64,000 nucleotides of DNA, from the NCBI GenBank assembly GCA_022495005.1, contig JAGYXB010000375.1, positions 930,001 to 994,000 of the forward strand, written 5' to 3'. Shown one piece after another: positions 36,250 through 47,599 of this stretch. The translations under genes were made by a program, and so were the position numbers. Position 1 is the first letter of the stretch. Each line of letters starts with the position of its first letter. The notes under the pieces were generated by a model. It was not told the origin of the DNA, searched no databases, and saw only the letters and a list, made by a program, of their open reading frames with translations. This DNA comes from Rhyacophila brunnea. Lineage: Eukaryota > Arthropoda > Insecta > Trichoptera > Rhyacophilidae.

Positions 36250-36610
36250 TATTGTGTATCATGAGTCATGACCCATCCTGAAGCGGGCCTCCAGGTCTGG
36301 ATCTTTGGAGTATGTTTCTTTACATTGCAGTAACATTTTCCAAATGGCGTTCCAGGTAAAATTAAGGGTATTCAGTGTACTTTTTATATTTTTGAATAAA
36401 CCCACTTGTATTACGAAGTTGTCAAATATTGACACACAATAATCAAACATTGCATCCCACAATCACATATTTTAAAATATTAGTATCCTTAACGTAAAAT
36501 AGTGCCGCAGACGACTTTTTTTTACTATCAGAGAAAATTTGTAATTTGTGTTTATCTCACTTATTTGGTCGACCTGCCACATCGGCCTCCCAGAGTCCAA
36601 TGTATGCAAA
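36250..36610 (-). mobile_element. Family V copy, inverted, diverged
   Basis: CATCCTGAAGCGGGCC at the left and TATCTCACTTATTTGGTCGACC at the right are inverted family V ends. The outermost CATGGCCCCC is degraded on both sides. The minus frame 36259-36462 includes IQVGLFKNIK, alignable with other V copies. Confidence 0.55.
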
Positions 36611-37730
36611 CCTCGATAAAGTAGCTTGAACCATCGATATATTTAACTTAGAGAAAACTTATGAAGTTCAAAATGACCCCCGATTTTCAGCAACTCAGCC
36701 CAGTGGCGCTGCGCTCAACTAACATTTATCTTGAACACGGACTGGTAATATTGCACGAGTACACCCTAACCAATCTTAGATCTTCCTCTCTAACTTATGG
36801 ATAAGATGATATTCATAAAATATACCTATAGTTATATATATTGCTGTACTTTTCTGTCGTTGGTAGGTACAGTTACATATTGATAATTGAATAGACACTA
36901 TTCATCCGACTTAAATATATGAATGGTTTGAACTATGACCATTACACATCAGTTGCATATTATAATAATATTATATGCAGGATTTTTAAAAAGTCACTCA
37001 ATCCGTTGCACATATCATTCTCTAAATTCGTTTAGGGATTTATTATGGGCAACATTTCCGAAATTTTTATTAAAATACAAGAACAGTAAAGTTATTGTAC
37101 TCAGCCGATGACAAACAATTCTATATAAATTATACCATAATTCACGGATGTCATGTTAACTTTGGGTCAATATTATGTTAATAAATAATTGATTATATAG
37201 CCAAGTATCGTAATGTCATAAATGAATTGGTTTATTGGCCTTGTAATTGATAAATGATTGCAAACCAAACAGAAAGAACACACTAAAAGAGCACCCAATG
37301 CAGGGTTTCTTAACCTTTTTGGGCAGCAAACCAGATTGCGGTAATAGCTTTTTAATACTTCAGACTTTCACCGCTGTTTGTTATCGTAATAGATTCGGTA
37401 TAGCGACCCAAGAAAAGATTAGTAGAATCATAAAATTAAGTTAATAAACTATGTATACTTACTATATATTTGCGGCATGAGTAAGAGAAAGAGAATATAC
37501 GAATGTGTTTTCAGAATTATGTACTTATGTTCAATAATTAGAATGGTACATTCTTAAATCTTGTGAATTATTCGTTGGATAAAAGAAATAGTTAATTAAA
37601 AGTAAATATGATGCAATTAAAAGTTAAGGTAGGCTTTAAATAAGCGCCTAGTATGGAGTATTTGCCACTGTCATAATATAGGCCTACGACTGACAGACGT
37701 GCGCAGGTGTCTGGTTGAAGTTCCTATAGG
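36611..37730. other. AT-rich DNA, nothing recognised
   Basis: No supported features. Confidence 0.4.
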
Positions 37731-37734
37731 AGAC

Positions 37735-37890
37735 AAAGTTCGTTTCTTCACCTTCTTCTTCGACAGATGCGCCCAAACTCTTCCGAATCACGCCTTCGCC
37801 ACCGCGATGACTTTAAATATATCATCGACGGTGCAGCTGGATCCAACGAGCGGACATACCATCAAGTGTTCTACAGTTTCCTATGTGCAA
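37735..37890 (-). pseudogene. LINE C-terminal zinc-binding fragment, minus strand
   Basis: The minus strand reads C-T-stop-ETVEHLMVCPLVGSSC, then TVDDIFKVIAVAKA, stop, FGRVWAHLS. It matches the CxCGxxETVEHLxxCP...CT-x-DDLF tail of LINE polyproteins, with the C-x-C-G part damaged and two stops. The 129-codon plus frame across the same DNA (37699-38088) is a shadow that runs into the adjacent family V element. Confidence 0.6.
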
Positions 37891-38001
37891 CATTCATCAA
37901 GTCATCGGATTATCCTCAATTCAGTATTGGGAGTCTTCGGATATTGTGTCAGATATATTGATACAATGACGACAAAGTGCAGTCGAGGAGTGTACACAAG
38001 T

Positions 38002-38480
38002 CATGGCCCCCACATCCCAAAACGGGCCCCCAAGCCACGATGTTTGGCAGACCCCCCCAACTTATCGCTAAAGTTAAGAATAGTGTAATATTCTACATTA
38101 GTGTTCTCCAAATGATATTCCGTAAACTTAAGGGTAGTCCATGTATTTTTAGTAGTTTTTTTATATTTCGAAATAGATCCACTTGAATTATTGAGTTGTT
38201 AACACTCGGCATCGTATTATGAAGCACTGATTGCGACCCCTTTTTGTGATATCCAAGTAACATACGACCCTTCGCCATATTTGATAAATAGTTATTTTTA
38301 TTAGTCAGGAAACACACTAAAAATAATTATAAAATAAAATACTGCCTGTGAAATAGCGCTTTTTTTGCTATTAGAGCAAATTTATGGTGAATGTTTATCT
38401 CACTTAACTGATCAAGCCACCATGCCAGGCCCCCAGGCTAGAGCCCTGTCACCCCCCCCCCCGCCCTTGTGGGGACCATG
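38002..38480 (-). mobile_element. Family V hAT-type element, 479 bp, inverted
   Basis: Ends CATGGCCCCCACA and TGTGGGGACCATG. Flanks ACACAAGT (37994-38001) and ACCCAAGT (38481-38488) match 7 of 8. A run of ten C residues lies near its right end. Carries the conserved minus frame 38093-38317. Confidence 0.75.
38093..38317 (-). pseudogene. Short frame conserved among family V copies
   Basis: A 74-codon frame containing MAKGRMLLGYHKKGSQSVLH and NNSIIQVDLFRNIKKLL, aligning with 4714-4920. Function unknown; see that entry for the two possible readings. Confidence 0.35.
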
Positions 38481-38624
38481 ACCCAAGTATCTCAGTGTTC
38501 GGCAAGTGGTCGAGTTTATCAGAAAATAATTAATAAAATTGTTGCACTTCTCTGGTCATCGTTACGTTAATTTTAAATGATGCATAAATCAACAATGATA
38601 CAGAAGTGTAGTCTACTTTGTATT

Positions 38625-39094
38625 TAGAGTTGGGTTTCGGGAATTCTCGAGAAATTTTCGAGATTTTACATCCCGAATCTCGAGAATTGAAATTTTTAAC
38701 ATTTCGGGAAATCCCGGATTTCGAGAATCTTTATTATCAAATATTAATTGAAAACACGATTTTCTATATGAAAAAAGTGGACAGAAAACACAAAACGTTC
38801 AAAGACCGATTGGGGCATTTAACACAATTAAGCCAACGTCGACTCAAAATGAGCGCAATTTTTGCATCATCAGGGAATTTTGTGTCTCAAAAACGTTCGC
38901 GATTGTCAGACGCAGCGATTGACAGTCTGTGTTTTTTGAAATTCTATTTTAATAAGTAATATTTTTTTTTGGAATTTGTCAGTTTTTACACTGATTTTTA
39001 AAGGTTTTTTTTAAATTTCCAGATATCTCGAGAATCCTTTTCGGGAAATCCCGAATCTCGAGATTGAGATTTTCTCGGGAAATACCCAACTCTA
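38625..39094 (+). mobile_element. hAT element with C-terminal transposase remnant, 470 bp
   Basis: Ends TAGAGTTGGGTTTCGGGAAT and inverse CCCAACTCTA; TTTGTATT is perfectly duplicated at 38617-38624 and 39095-39102. Subterminal CTCGAGA and CCCGAATCTCGAGA motifs recur near both ends. A related copy lies at 62717-63230. Confidence 0.85.
38800..38959 (+). pseudogene. hAT dimerisation-domain fragment
   Basis: The frame ends IFASSGNFVSQKRSRLSDAA, IDSLCFLKFYFNK, stop. This is the very C-terminal hAT dimerisation motif (ERxFSxAGNFVSxKRxRLSDxxIDxLxFLxxN). The preceding conserved ASSTQNERxF block is visible in the neighbouring frame (TSTQNERNF), so one frameshift lies at the junction. The rest of the transposase, including the catalytic region, has been deleted. 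Confidence 0.75.
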
Positions 39095-39102
39095 TTTGTA
39101 TT

Positions 39103-39566
39103 GATGCTTATATGTAGATAAGATTAATAATTAATTTATGCAAGTAAAATATGTCGGCCACAAATGTGACTTTTGACTCCATTAACAGGATCTATATTGT
39201 GAACATAAATGTTATCTGATAATTCTAATCGATGTACATATATGACAGAGATCGGCGGAAACGGGAGATCTCGGCTGTGAAAATCAAATTAAGTATTCGA
39301 AATTCTAACGGAAGCACAACACGTCAGATTTCTGCCGAAGTATATATTTTTTAAATCCAATCTTTATCAAACTGGCGATCAATAACTGACCTTATTTTAT
39401 CTTAAAAATTAATCAACGGTCACTCAGATTACCCACAATTACCTACAGTCAAAAATAAAATTTAAAATAGATTCAATATTAATAATTGTCTTCGATATTA
39501 CATAAAACCTGAGGGTTAGAGCGGACCTTAGACAATCTTTTTTGAGTTGCTCCGCTCCGGGTCCTA
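39103..39566. other. Spacer, nothing recognised
   Basis: No supported features. Confidence 0.4.
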
Positions 39567-39722
39567 ATGCCGGGTCCACATTGGCAACATGTCGCGCGAC
39601 AACCTCGTTAAATTTTACGATAATTATTATAATTGCTTAAGAAATTTTACGATAATTATCATACTTATCGTAAAATTTAACGAGGTTGTCGCGCGACATG
39701 TTGCCAATGTGGACCCGGCATT
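39567..39722. mobile_element. Palindromic MITE, 156 bp
   Basis: ATGCCGGGTCCACATTGGCA is exactly inverted at the other end, and the arms continue through ACATGTCGCGCGACAACCTC and GTTAAATTTTACGATAAT. TA flanks both sides (39565-39566, 39723-39724), suggesting Tc1/mariner-type mobilisation, though TAA/TTA readings exist. Arms appear identical over about 60 bp, so it may be young. Confidence 0.75.
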
Positions 39723-39724
39723 AT

Positions 39725-40365
39725 ACTTGCTACAGCTCCGCTTTAGGGGTTGCTCCGCTCCGAGAAAAAAGTTTTATATTATATTATTGTACATTTTTTT
39801 TAAATGAGTAATTTTAAAACAAGATTTATTATTCGTCATTTTCATTATTAATTCTATTAAACGAAATTGCCGACTTCGCGACAACAAATCGTCTTTCATT
39901 ATCTGCCTCTTCTCATTTAGAATTAATTTTAGTACTAAAAATAACCTCTCGACCCTCGCTTGCGTAGTGAACATACTGGATACGACTCGACATGCCGCCA
40001 CTGTCTTTGTGTCAAATATAATATTTTCATTGGATTTTAAGACGAAAATCTAACAAAAGTTCGGTGCTCCGGCTCCGGGTAAAACTCCATTGCTCCACTA
40101 CTCCGTGCTCCTGTTCTGAGCTCCACTCTAACGCTCTGCATAAAACCAATCTCGGGTAGGAACTATTGTCCAATGACTCGACTCTGCAGAACTATGAATC
40201 GTCATAGTGATCAAATGAATCTCTCGTTCTCTTGCCTCTTTATAATCAAGTTGCTCCAAAACTCAATATTTAACTGGATATTTAGTGAAAACTTTATTAA
40301 GTATAAAGCCTGTCTTCTTGTGATATAAATATTTTCATTTTTTCGAACTTGAACCTGGCTTGCGT
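39725..40365. other. Spacer, nothing recognised
   Basis: Contains repeated CTCCGCTCCG-type short motifs (39545-39560, 39730-39765, 40070-40125), otherwise nothing. Confidence 0.35.
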
Positions 40366-40369
40366 GTTC

Positions 40370-40515
40370 TTCAAGCCAAGCGTCCTGAAAGGCCGCTAAA
40401 TACCCGTGGCGTCCATAAAATTGTAAAAGATTGCACAGTTTACCGTGAGGTGATGTATCGGAAATCGATGGCTGTACAGCATTAAGATAAAAATCATGTC
40501 TAAATAAAACACTTA
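40370..40515. repeat. Family Y fragment
   Basis: TTACCGTGAGGTGATGTATCGG and AAATCATGTCTAAATAAAAC match family Y at 57105-57235. Confidence 0.45.
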
Positions 40516-40684
40516 AGACTTTCTACAAAGAAAATATGTAGGTATTTATCGGCGTTTGCAGGAATTGTATAGTCTGTGCATATAAAATAATACCGTTGAT
40601 AACTTGACGATAATAATATGTGCTATTATTAGATATTTTATTAAACAAAAGCAACTCAGCCAATATATAACATTGTTCATATCT

Positions 40685-41065
40685 CAGTGGCGAAGGGTGG
40701 AGGAAAAGACTGAATTCCGAGTTAAATAATGCACACTAAACTTTGTCAGACATATTTACCTGTTTTCATTGAACCTAGAATACAAATTATTGCAGATGGT
40801 ATTAAACCCTGCCTAAAGCTAACATTAATAGATGAAAAAAATATTTGAATAATAATGTAACATTAAGTATAATAATTAAGTAAATAAAAATCTATAAAAT
40901 ATCTAAAATTATGCCAATAAATCAAATCAATGTAATCGAATATTAAAAACCATCTGCAATTTGTATTCTTAGTTCAATGAAAACAAATAATTATACCTAC
41001 TGACACAGTGTAGTGTGCTGTATTTATTTCGAATCTCCGCAGGCTACTCCCACTCTTCGAAACTG
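40685..41065. mobile_element. Family M element, shortened
   Basis: CAGTGGCGAAGGGTGGAGG to CACTCTTCGAAACTG, 381 bp, with interior deletions compared with the 590-bp form. Flank TCATATCT at the left versus TCATATGA at the right, the latter disturbed by the element beginning at 41070. Confidence 0.6.
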
Positions 41066-41069
41066 TCAT

Positions 41070-41854
41070 ATGAAGCGCCTTGTTTCAAATCTCCCTAAAA
41101 CGGTTTTTGAAAAATTTTGAGTTAGATATTATGACGTATTTAGAGATGGATATTTTGTTACATATATGATGGCCAAAGATTGAACTTTAAAGAACGCCAA
41201 AAACCGCCAATACGTATGATCAATAATTAGGGTAAATTTCAATACCCGCTAAAATGGTTGGGTGTGCTTTTCAAATGCCCCTAAAATGGATAAGCCAATC
41301 GCGCTGGCGCGAAGCCAGTGGTTACGGTTACAGGTTCGAGGCCCGTCGGACGTATTTTTTTTTTCAAAAAAATGGTCTTTTCTGGTAGGTATATATATCC
41401 GAGGTGTTTTTAATTTATGAATATTCAACATAATTTTATATTGATAATTTTAATTACTTAAACTATTTTTTGAATAAATATATTTTTAACTTGTACGAAC
41501 CACATGTTCTCCAATAAAAATAACGAGACGCCTTTGGCGATTTCTTCATGCATCGCTATAATACGTTAGTTGCAGAACTCCCCAAAATCATACGCGTTAA
41601 CTTCAAAAGCCTCTAAAATAATAGGTAAGTTTCAAAGTCCCCTAAAATGAAAAACATTTGATTTTTAATTTATTCTCTTAGTGATATATTGCTAAAAATA
41701 AGTAAAATATATTAACCAAAATACTCTTTAGAATGCATGAATCAAATAATAAATACATCAAGTTTTCAGATTATTTTAATAGATATGAGTTTTTCTCATT
41801 TTTCTCAAAACTACCTAAAATCGTTTTAGGGGGTTTTGAAACTAGGCGCTTCAT
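41070..41854. mobile_element. 785-bp element with 5-bp duplication and repeated motif
   Basis: Ends ATGAAGCGCCTTGTTTCAAA and inverse TTTGAAACTAGGCGCTTCAT. GTCAT is duplicated at 41065-41069 and 41855-41859. The interior carries at least six variants of CAAA-N-CCCCTAAAAT (for example near 41085, 41265, 41590, 41640, 41815). At 41305-41350 a tRNA-like patch with B-box GGTTCGAGGCC is followed by a T run. No transposase is seen. Superfamily unassigned. Confidence 0.65.
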
Positions 41855-42108
41855 GTCATGATTATAAAGAATAGGTACATTGTAGGTATTATCTAGTAAT
41901 AAATGATCAGTCATCAGTCATCACACAAATAGCCAAGCCACTGAGTATACACTATTGTCAATTATCAACAATCATCATACTACTGCATTGCTACGTAAAA
42001 CACTAATTATTTTTTCCTCAAATCCCAAAATTACGCTACAATATTATGCTGACAGCGTTATTGTAACATCAGTCCGTGATCGCAATCCTTAATAAATAAT
42101 ATATAGAT

Positions 42109-42678
42109 CAGGGGTAGCGAACCTATGACACGCGCGCCACTGGTGGCGCGCGAAATGATTTTGCATAGCACGCAGTTTGAAGAGCAAAAAAATACATATA
42201 ATAATAATAAATGACCAATCGCGTTATGTAAAAATAGCAGGCAAATACTCTTCAAGAATAAGCATTACGTTTAATTTAAATATATAATTGCATAGGTCCG
42301 TCCTTTGACTTTATGCGTCACATATAATATTATCACACTAACCTCATCAGGCGGCGGGAGATACCGCGCCGCGAACCTCTAATTTTGATCGATTTACAAT
42401 GCTTGAGACCACTGTATCGAGAGAATGCCTCATCTGATCGGAGCAATTCTCGTGTCAATTTGTGTGATAAGAACCAAACTGAAAATACATCAACAAACAA
42501 TTTCATTTCTACCCACATAAAATGACTGCACCAAATTAGAAACAAACACTTGGTGAAGCTAATAGTAGTAGTTCTGGCAGACAGTTTCAAAATTGGTGGA
42601 CCGAAACGTATGGCGTAACTGAAAAAGTGATAAAGCTATAATTTTGGCACGCGTACATAAAAAGGTTCGTCAACTCTG
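42109..42678. mobile_element. hAT-type element, 570 bp
   Basis: Ends CAGGGGTAGCGAACCTATG and, inverted, CAGAGTTGACGAACCTTTT. ATATAGAT is perfectly duplicated (42101-42108, 42679-42686). A palindrome GCGCGCCACTGGTGGCGCGC lies just inside the left end and GGCACGCG near the right. The 85-codon minus frame inside (42333-42590) was not recognised. Confidence 0.8.
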
Positions 42679-42686
42679 ATATAGAT

Positions 42687-43060
42687 TTTATTTTGCATAT
42701 TGTATTTTACATGTGTGCATATTATATTATACGACATGCTGGCAGATAGTAATATAATATAAGACACAACATGCGAGACGACGTGTCCTAGAAATCAACG
42801 TCGGGATTGCCTAGTCACTGAATTTGTATAAAAATAACTCATATATAAACACTAGCCAGCCAACTATTTAAATTGGTAAATATTTTGTACACATCATAAG
42901 CCGTTATATAAACATATTTACTGTGTTTATACTTTATAACAAAGAAGGGTTCATTTGCCTTAGTTGAGAATATTATTATAGGTAGTGTGTACCTAAGAAA
43001 GATAGTTTCACAATAAAACATATCTAAGTACCATGTATGTACATATATATACATATTTTG
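42687..43060. other. Spacer, nothing recognised
   Basis: No supported features. Confidence 0.4.
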
Positions 43061-43067
43061 CGGGTCA

Positions 43068-43690
43068 AAAAGAGATCCTCATCAATGGCTCTCAGCTCAA
43101 ACAGGTGAAAAACTACATCTATCTGGGACAACAAGAGTCTATAGATGGATGTATATTTTGATGAAATTGTTCACAGAGTAAATCTAGGCTGGAGTTCTTT
43201 TGGCCGCCTGAATAATGTCTTCAAAAGTGACCTACCACTGTGCATAAAGCGCAAAGTGTGTGCTTCCCGTAATTACACATGCATGAGAAACATGGACCCT
43301 AAGTAAAAGAGAGATCCAGAAACTTAGAGAAGCACAACGTGGTATGGAGAGGTGCATGCTCGGCATAATGCGAAAGGACAACAAGAGGAATGAGTGGATA
43401 AGGAGACAGACAAGGGTTTGCGATGGAATAGAGTTCGCAAAAAACCTCAAACGGAAACGGCTGGACACATAGCTCGAACAAGGGAGAATCGTTGGACAAA
43501 TCTAGTCATCCAGTGGTATCCAAGAGGTACAAAACGTCCGCAAGGTAGACCTAGAGGCCGCTGGATCGATGAAATGATAAAGTTATGCGTGGCAACGCAA
43601 CGCACAGGACCGAGAGAAGTGGAATTAGCTTGGAGAGGCCTTCATCCAGCAGTGGATAGATTCAGGCTGATGATGATGAGTATTGTTTGA
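43068..43690 (+). pseudogene. RTE-like LINE endonuclease/reverse-transcriptase C-terminal region
   Basis: Several frames in sequence encode LINGSQLKQVKNYIYLGQQ, then VNLGWSSFGRLNNVFKSDLP with LCIKRKVC, then REIQKLREAQRGMERCMLGI, KRNEWIRRQT, and in the frame 43394-43690 AGHIARTRENRWTNLVIQWY, PRGTKRPQGRPRGRWIDEM and GLHPAVDRFRLMMM. This order is the region after the reverse-transcriptase catalytic core in RTE-type LINE proteins (YLGQ, WxxFGKxxxVFKSDLPLxLKRKV, QRAMERxMLGI, RWxxxVxxWxPRxxKRxxGRPxxRW). At least two frameshifts separate the blocks. The copy is 5'-truncated near 43060, and the catalytic FADD box is absent. Confidence 0.8.
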
Positions 43691-44890
43691 TACTCGCCAG
43701 GCACGCACACAGAAAATTTGGATTTAATGCGGCGTGAGGGGGCGGGGTTAAGCCAGCTATCACATCTAAACTCGCCCGTCTGCAGCACAGCCATAAATCA
43801 AACCTTCCAAAAATGTCGATCCGGTGTTGCATATGAAGACGGCGCACATCTTCCTAGCGACAGTCACACGTAGCCTTCGAAACGTATAAGCAAATATCTA
43901 TACGTTTCGAAGACTAATGCGGCGATCGGTGAGCCGGTATAGGAATGAAAAATTTGTGGGTGTTCGTATGTGTTCTGACGTCTTCGACTCGCAGCCCGAG
44001 CAGCATGCATCTTGTCTATTACAACCATATCGCTTTGGATGTTCATATATTCCACCTACGTGAGGATGAGTATTCATTATTATAGGTGGGCGTTGTTTTA
44101 TAAATTCTTAAAATAGGGTCCACCTCTCTAGCTGATTCGGTGTCCTTACATGTATCTATTTTCTCTTTATACTGGTTTAATATTAAGTATTTCTTTATTT
44201 TTTAAATGTCATGGTGTGAACGTCTACAATTTATAATTTGTAAAGTTATTATGAAAAATAAATAAATTTTAATTGAATTGAAGATGGCGTCTGCCAATCT
44301 ACCTTCGCGATGACGTGATTGGTTGAAATGGATTTAACGATGTTTGAAAATAAGCCTGGTGGATTTGACAATTATTGCAAATCCACGCATTATGCAGTGC
44401 GAAGAATCAAACAATGCGTAATCTGTAATCTATCTTCAAAAAAAAAAATAGAGAATCTTCACATTATTATAAATACCGATATGTTAATATTTCATTGACC
44501 TACAAACAAAAATCAAAACCTCCGATATTACCCACCTCTTACCAAGTGTTGAGTCATAAAATTTATTAAAATATCACAACACACTGCCGCGATAGCTGTA
44601 CTTTTTTATTGAATATAATATATCCGGAAACTTCCAACATACGCAAGTAATAAAAAAAATACAGGAAAATAATGTTATTCGTGTATTTTATTATTGTCGA
44701 AATAATAAAAAAAATAGGCAATATTAATAAATTATTGATTGAGTCGGGCTTGCCAACTGACACTTTCGAAGGACAGCTGAGTGTACGTTTCGTGACTTGA
44801 ATAAAAGTCAGTTCAGAATGGCTTTAGTCTTAATCAAACAATTAAACACACTCTGACATAATTAAATAAACCCAAATATAAGTAGACACA
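43691..44890. other. Spacer with a small inverted repeat
   Basis: CCTTCGAAACGTATA and its inverse TATACGTTTCGAAGAC lie at about 43876-43914. A GC-richer patch at 43680-43870 has no recognised product. Confidence 0.4.
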
Positions 44891-44899
44891 TGACCAGGT

Positions 44900-45293
44900 C
44901 ATGGCCCCCACAAGGGGGGGCGGCTGACAGGGCTCTAGCCTAGGGGCCCGGGCTCAGGGCGGGCCCAGCGTGGCAGGTCAATCAGATATTTAAGATAAAC
45001 ACACATCACAAATTTGCTCTAATAGTAGGTAAAAAGAGTTTACATTTAAAAAATGAGGTCGTTAGATGCATTTTGATTGTTTTGTGTTGATACTTAACAA
45101 CTACATAATTCAAGTAGATGTATTAAAACTACAAAAATCCCTATAAATAAACCGAAGGCCCTTACTTTTAGCTCTAACACAATTTTGAAAACGCTTCTGT
45201 TGTGCGTCACAAATGCCATTAAACTTAGCGATAGGTAGGGGGGGCCGCCAAAGATCCTGGCCGGGGGGCCAGTTTTAGGATGTGGGGGCCATG
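44900..45293 (+). mobile_element. Family V hAT-type element, 394 bp
   Basis: Ends CATGGCCCCCACAAGGGGG and GATGTGGGGGCCATG; GACCAGGT is perfectly duplicated (44892-44899, 45294-45301). This is the best evidence that family V is hAT-type. The interior is shorter than in the copy at 4447. Confidence 0.85.
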
Positions 45294-45329
45294 GACCAGG
45301 TATCATAACCTGCACTACTGCAGATGTTA

Positions 45330-45575
45330 GCAGCATGCCCCTCACAAGAGGGGACTGATAAAGCTCTAGTCTAGGGACCTGGCGTGGCGGGTTGACCAAT
45401 TAAGTGAGATAAACACACGTAATCACAAATTTCTTATAATAGTAAAAAAACTTGTACTAAAATTAAATGATAATTCACGCGTCGAAATTTATTTTATAAA
45501 TATTTTTAGTGTGTTTCCTGACTAATAAAAATTACTATTTATCAAAATAGTGCGAAGGGTCGCATGTTAGAGTAT
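45330..45575 (+). mobile_element. Family V fragment
   Basis: GCATGCCCCTCACAAGAGGGG, GGCGTGGCGGGTTGACC and GCGAAGGGTCGCATGTTAG follow family V order; the right end is missing. It lies about 30 bp after the complete copy, in the same orientation. Confidence 0.6.
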
Positions 45576-46475
45576 ACGCTTCATAACTTTTCACTCCGGC
45601 TCAAGGATGAAAATAATGTAGTTAATAATATATACTTATATATTAGATTCTAAAAATATTAATTTTACATAGGTACATATACATATTATCTATTTATTTA
45701 TTTATTACTACATATTATTATATTGATACAAGTGAATATCATTAGTAAGTATTTGCATAAAATTGTCTATACGACTCAAGGCAGAGTTCAATGCATGGAA
45801 TCGAGTATGTAGGTACAGGGTTTTAGGTAATAATAATAACAATAACACAAAAGCAATTAATAATCCGAAATTACCTATTACTTTTTAACTACTCAGTATA
45901 ATTTAACTTTGTTTATGGGAAATATGTATGCAGGGCATGCAGTATTGAGTATACTCTCAACTATCGATCTATAGAACAGCGGTTACTAAACATTCTCGAA
46001 TCACGGCGCCCTCGGTAGGTACAACCAGGGAACATAGAATTGATCTGCTCTGTAGGTAAAACAGTCTATAATACGTTTTTATAAATGTTTCTCCGACATA
46101 TTTTTATTTTTTATCCTTATGATCCAAATCAAAATATAATATTCCACAACCCCTGGCCAAGATCTTTCAACTCGGCAATCTATTGGTTTACTTTTACTAC
46201 TTAGATAAACTATGTATATTTTTATTTGAAATGTGTTTATGATAAACCTAGATTTTTTAACTATCAATAAACTTTACCAACAAACAAAAGATAAAAAAGA
46301 AATTGCCCATAGTTCATTTAAAATATATAATTTCAATAATTGAACTGGCGTTTTACCTTTTACAAGCTTTTATAATGTTTTTAATTATTAATTCTATTTT
46401 AATTGAATCATTTACGTTGACAGCTGTTTCGGGCAACACATCTTCTGAACAGTCGACTATAATTCATTATTATAA
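45576..46475. other. AT-rich DNA, nothing recognised
   Basis: No supported features. Confidence 0.4.
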
Positions 46476-46481
46476 TTAATA

Positions 46482-46915
46482 ATTGAAGACACAAGTGGAT
46501 GAAGGCGTTATGTTACATTTTATGACAAAGTCTTTTTATTGCGTGGATGAAGGTGTTATGTACCCATCTTTCATATGGATGTATCAACAACCTTAAAATG
46601 TTTATTGGTCTGGCATTACGGCAAGGGATAAAGGGACTGTTACTTATTTTTTTTTATTTTTAGTTTTATTGTTATTTTCTTTAGTGGATGAAAGTGACAT
46701 GTACACGTTTTTATAAATAAATTACACATTTGAAGTTTTTAACAAACTATTTCTGACGTTAGTAAAATTGTGTGATCCTTAGTTACCTACCACTTGAATA
46801 CCTCACTAGTTAAATTACCCTCAACTGAAAAAAAAACATCAAAAAAACTTTGCCCTCAATTTACTCAAAACTTTGATTTTGTAACATAACTCCTTCATCC
46901 ACTTGTGTCTTCAAT
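46482..46915. mobile_element. 434-bp inverted-repeat element
   Basis: ATTGAAGACACAAGTGGATG is inverted at the right end (CATCCACTTGTGTCTTCAAT), and the repeats extend through AAGGCGTTATGTTAC. TA flanks both sides. A subterminal motif GTGGATGAAGGNGTTATGT recurs at about 46494, 46541 and, diverged, 46684. No coding capacity. Tc1/mariner-type TA is plausible but not secure in this AT-rich flank. Confidence 0.65.
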
Positions 46916-47390
46916 TATAATACCTACAATTTGCGAACATCTTCAGATTATGGCAATGATGATAATAAAATAAATATATTAACGTGGTATTGCAATACCA
47001 CTTCATAACTTTGCACTATGATGATTTAATATACTTATCTAAAAAATATTTTTTTTACTTCTATTATCTATTTATTTATTACTAAATATTATGTTAATAC
47101 AAGTGAATATCATTTGATGATCTAATTTTATGCGAGGTAATCAGGCAAAGAGGCGTATTGGTGTAGTAAAAAGTACAAAGTTTTAAAGCGTAGGTACCTA
47201 TACTCTACCTTTATTGCAATGTAGGCAAAGTTAATTTACTGTATGTAATTATACGAGTTTATATGTATGTATACAAAGGTCCAGATGTATATGAGTTGGG
47301 CGGTTTGCGAATCCTTTTATTTTTCAGATATTGCGACCATTGGTAACATGTAATATTCTTATAAACAAGGATCAGTTGCTATCCATTCAC
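46916..47390. other. Spacer, nothing recognised
   Basis: No supported features. Confidence 0.4.
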
Positions 47391-47391
47391 C

Positions 47392-47590
47392 CTACGACTC
47401 TCCAGATTCGATAAAGGGGGACGAGGAACAGGAAAACATGGCACACAAGCATTTTATCACAGTATTTATGCATTCATTCATATTTTCGAGCAACGTGTGA
47501 ATTTGATTTGTTTTGTGCAAACAGTGGAATTCGAACACAGACCCACCGAGCGTAGTTAACGTAACGGTGACTGCTATCCACTTTCTGCGT
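47392..47590 (-). repeat. Possible tRNA-derived SINE
   Basis: On the minus strand GTGGATAGCAGTCACCG resembles an A box and GTGTTCGAATTCC a B box, about 35 bases apart, as in RNA polymerase III promoters. Downstream sequence is unlike any tRNA. Only this copy was seen. Confidence 0.4.
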
Positions 47591-47599
47591 GTTAAATAA

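Noticed and set aside
37699..38088. 129-codon plus-strand frame
   Set aside because: It is the antisense shadow of a LINE fragment and runs into family V; the minus strand explains the protein-like composition.
41305..41350. tRNA gene at the B-box-like sequence
   Set aside because: The cloverleaf cannot be completed and the sequence is internal to a mobile element.
42333..42590. 85-codon minus frame inside the hAT element at 42109
   Set aside because: No hAT transposase motif could be matched, so it was not called as coding.
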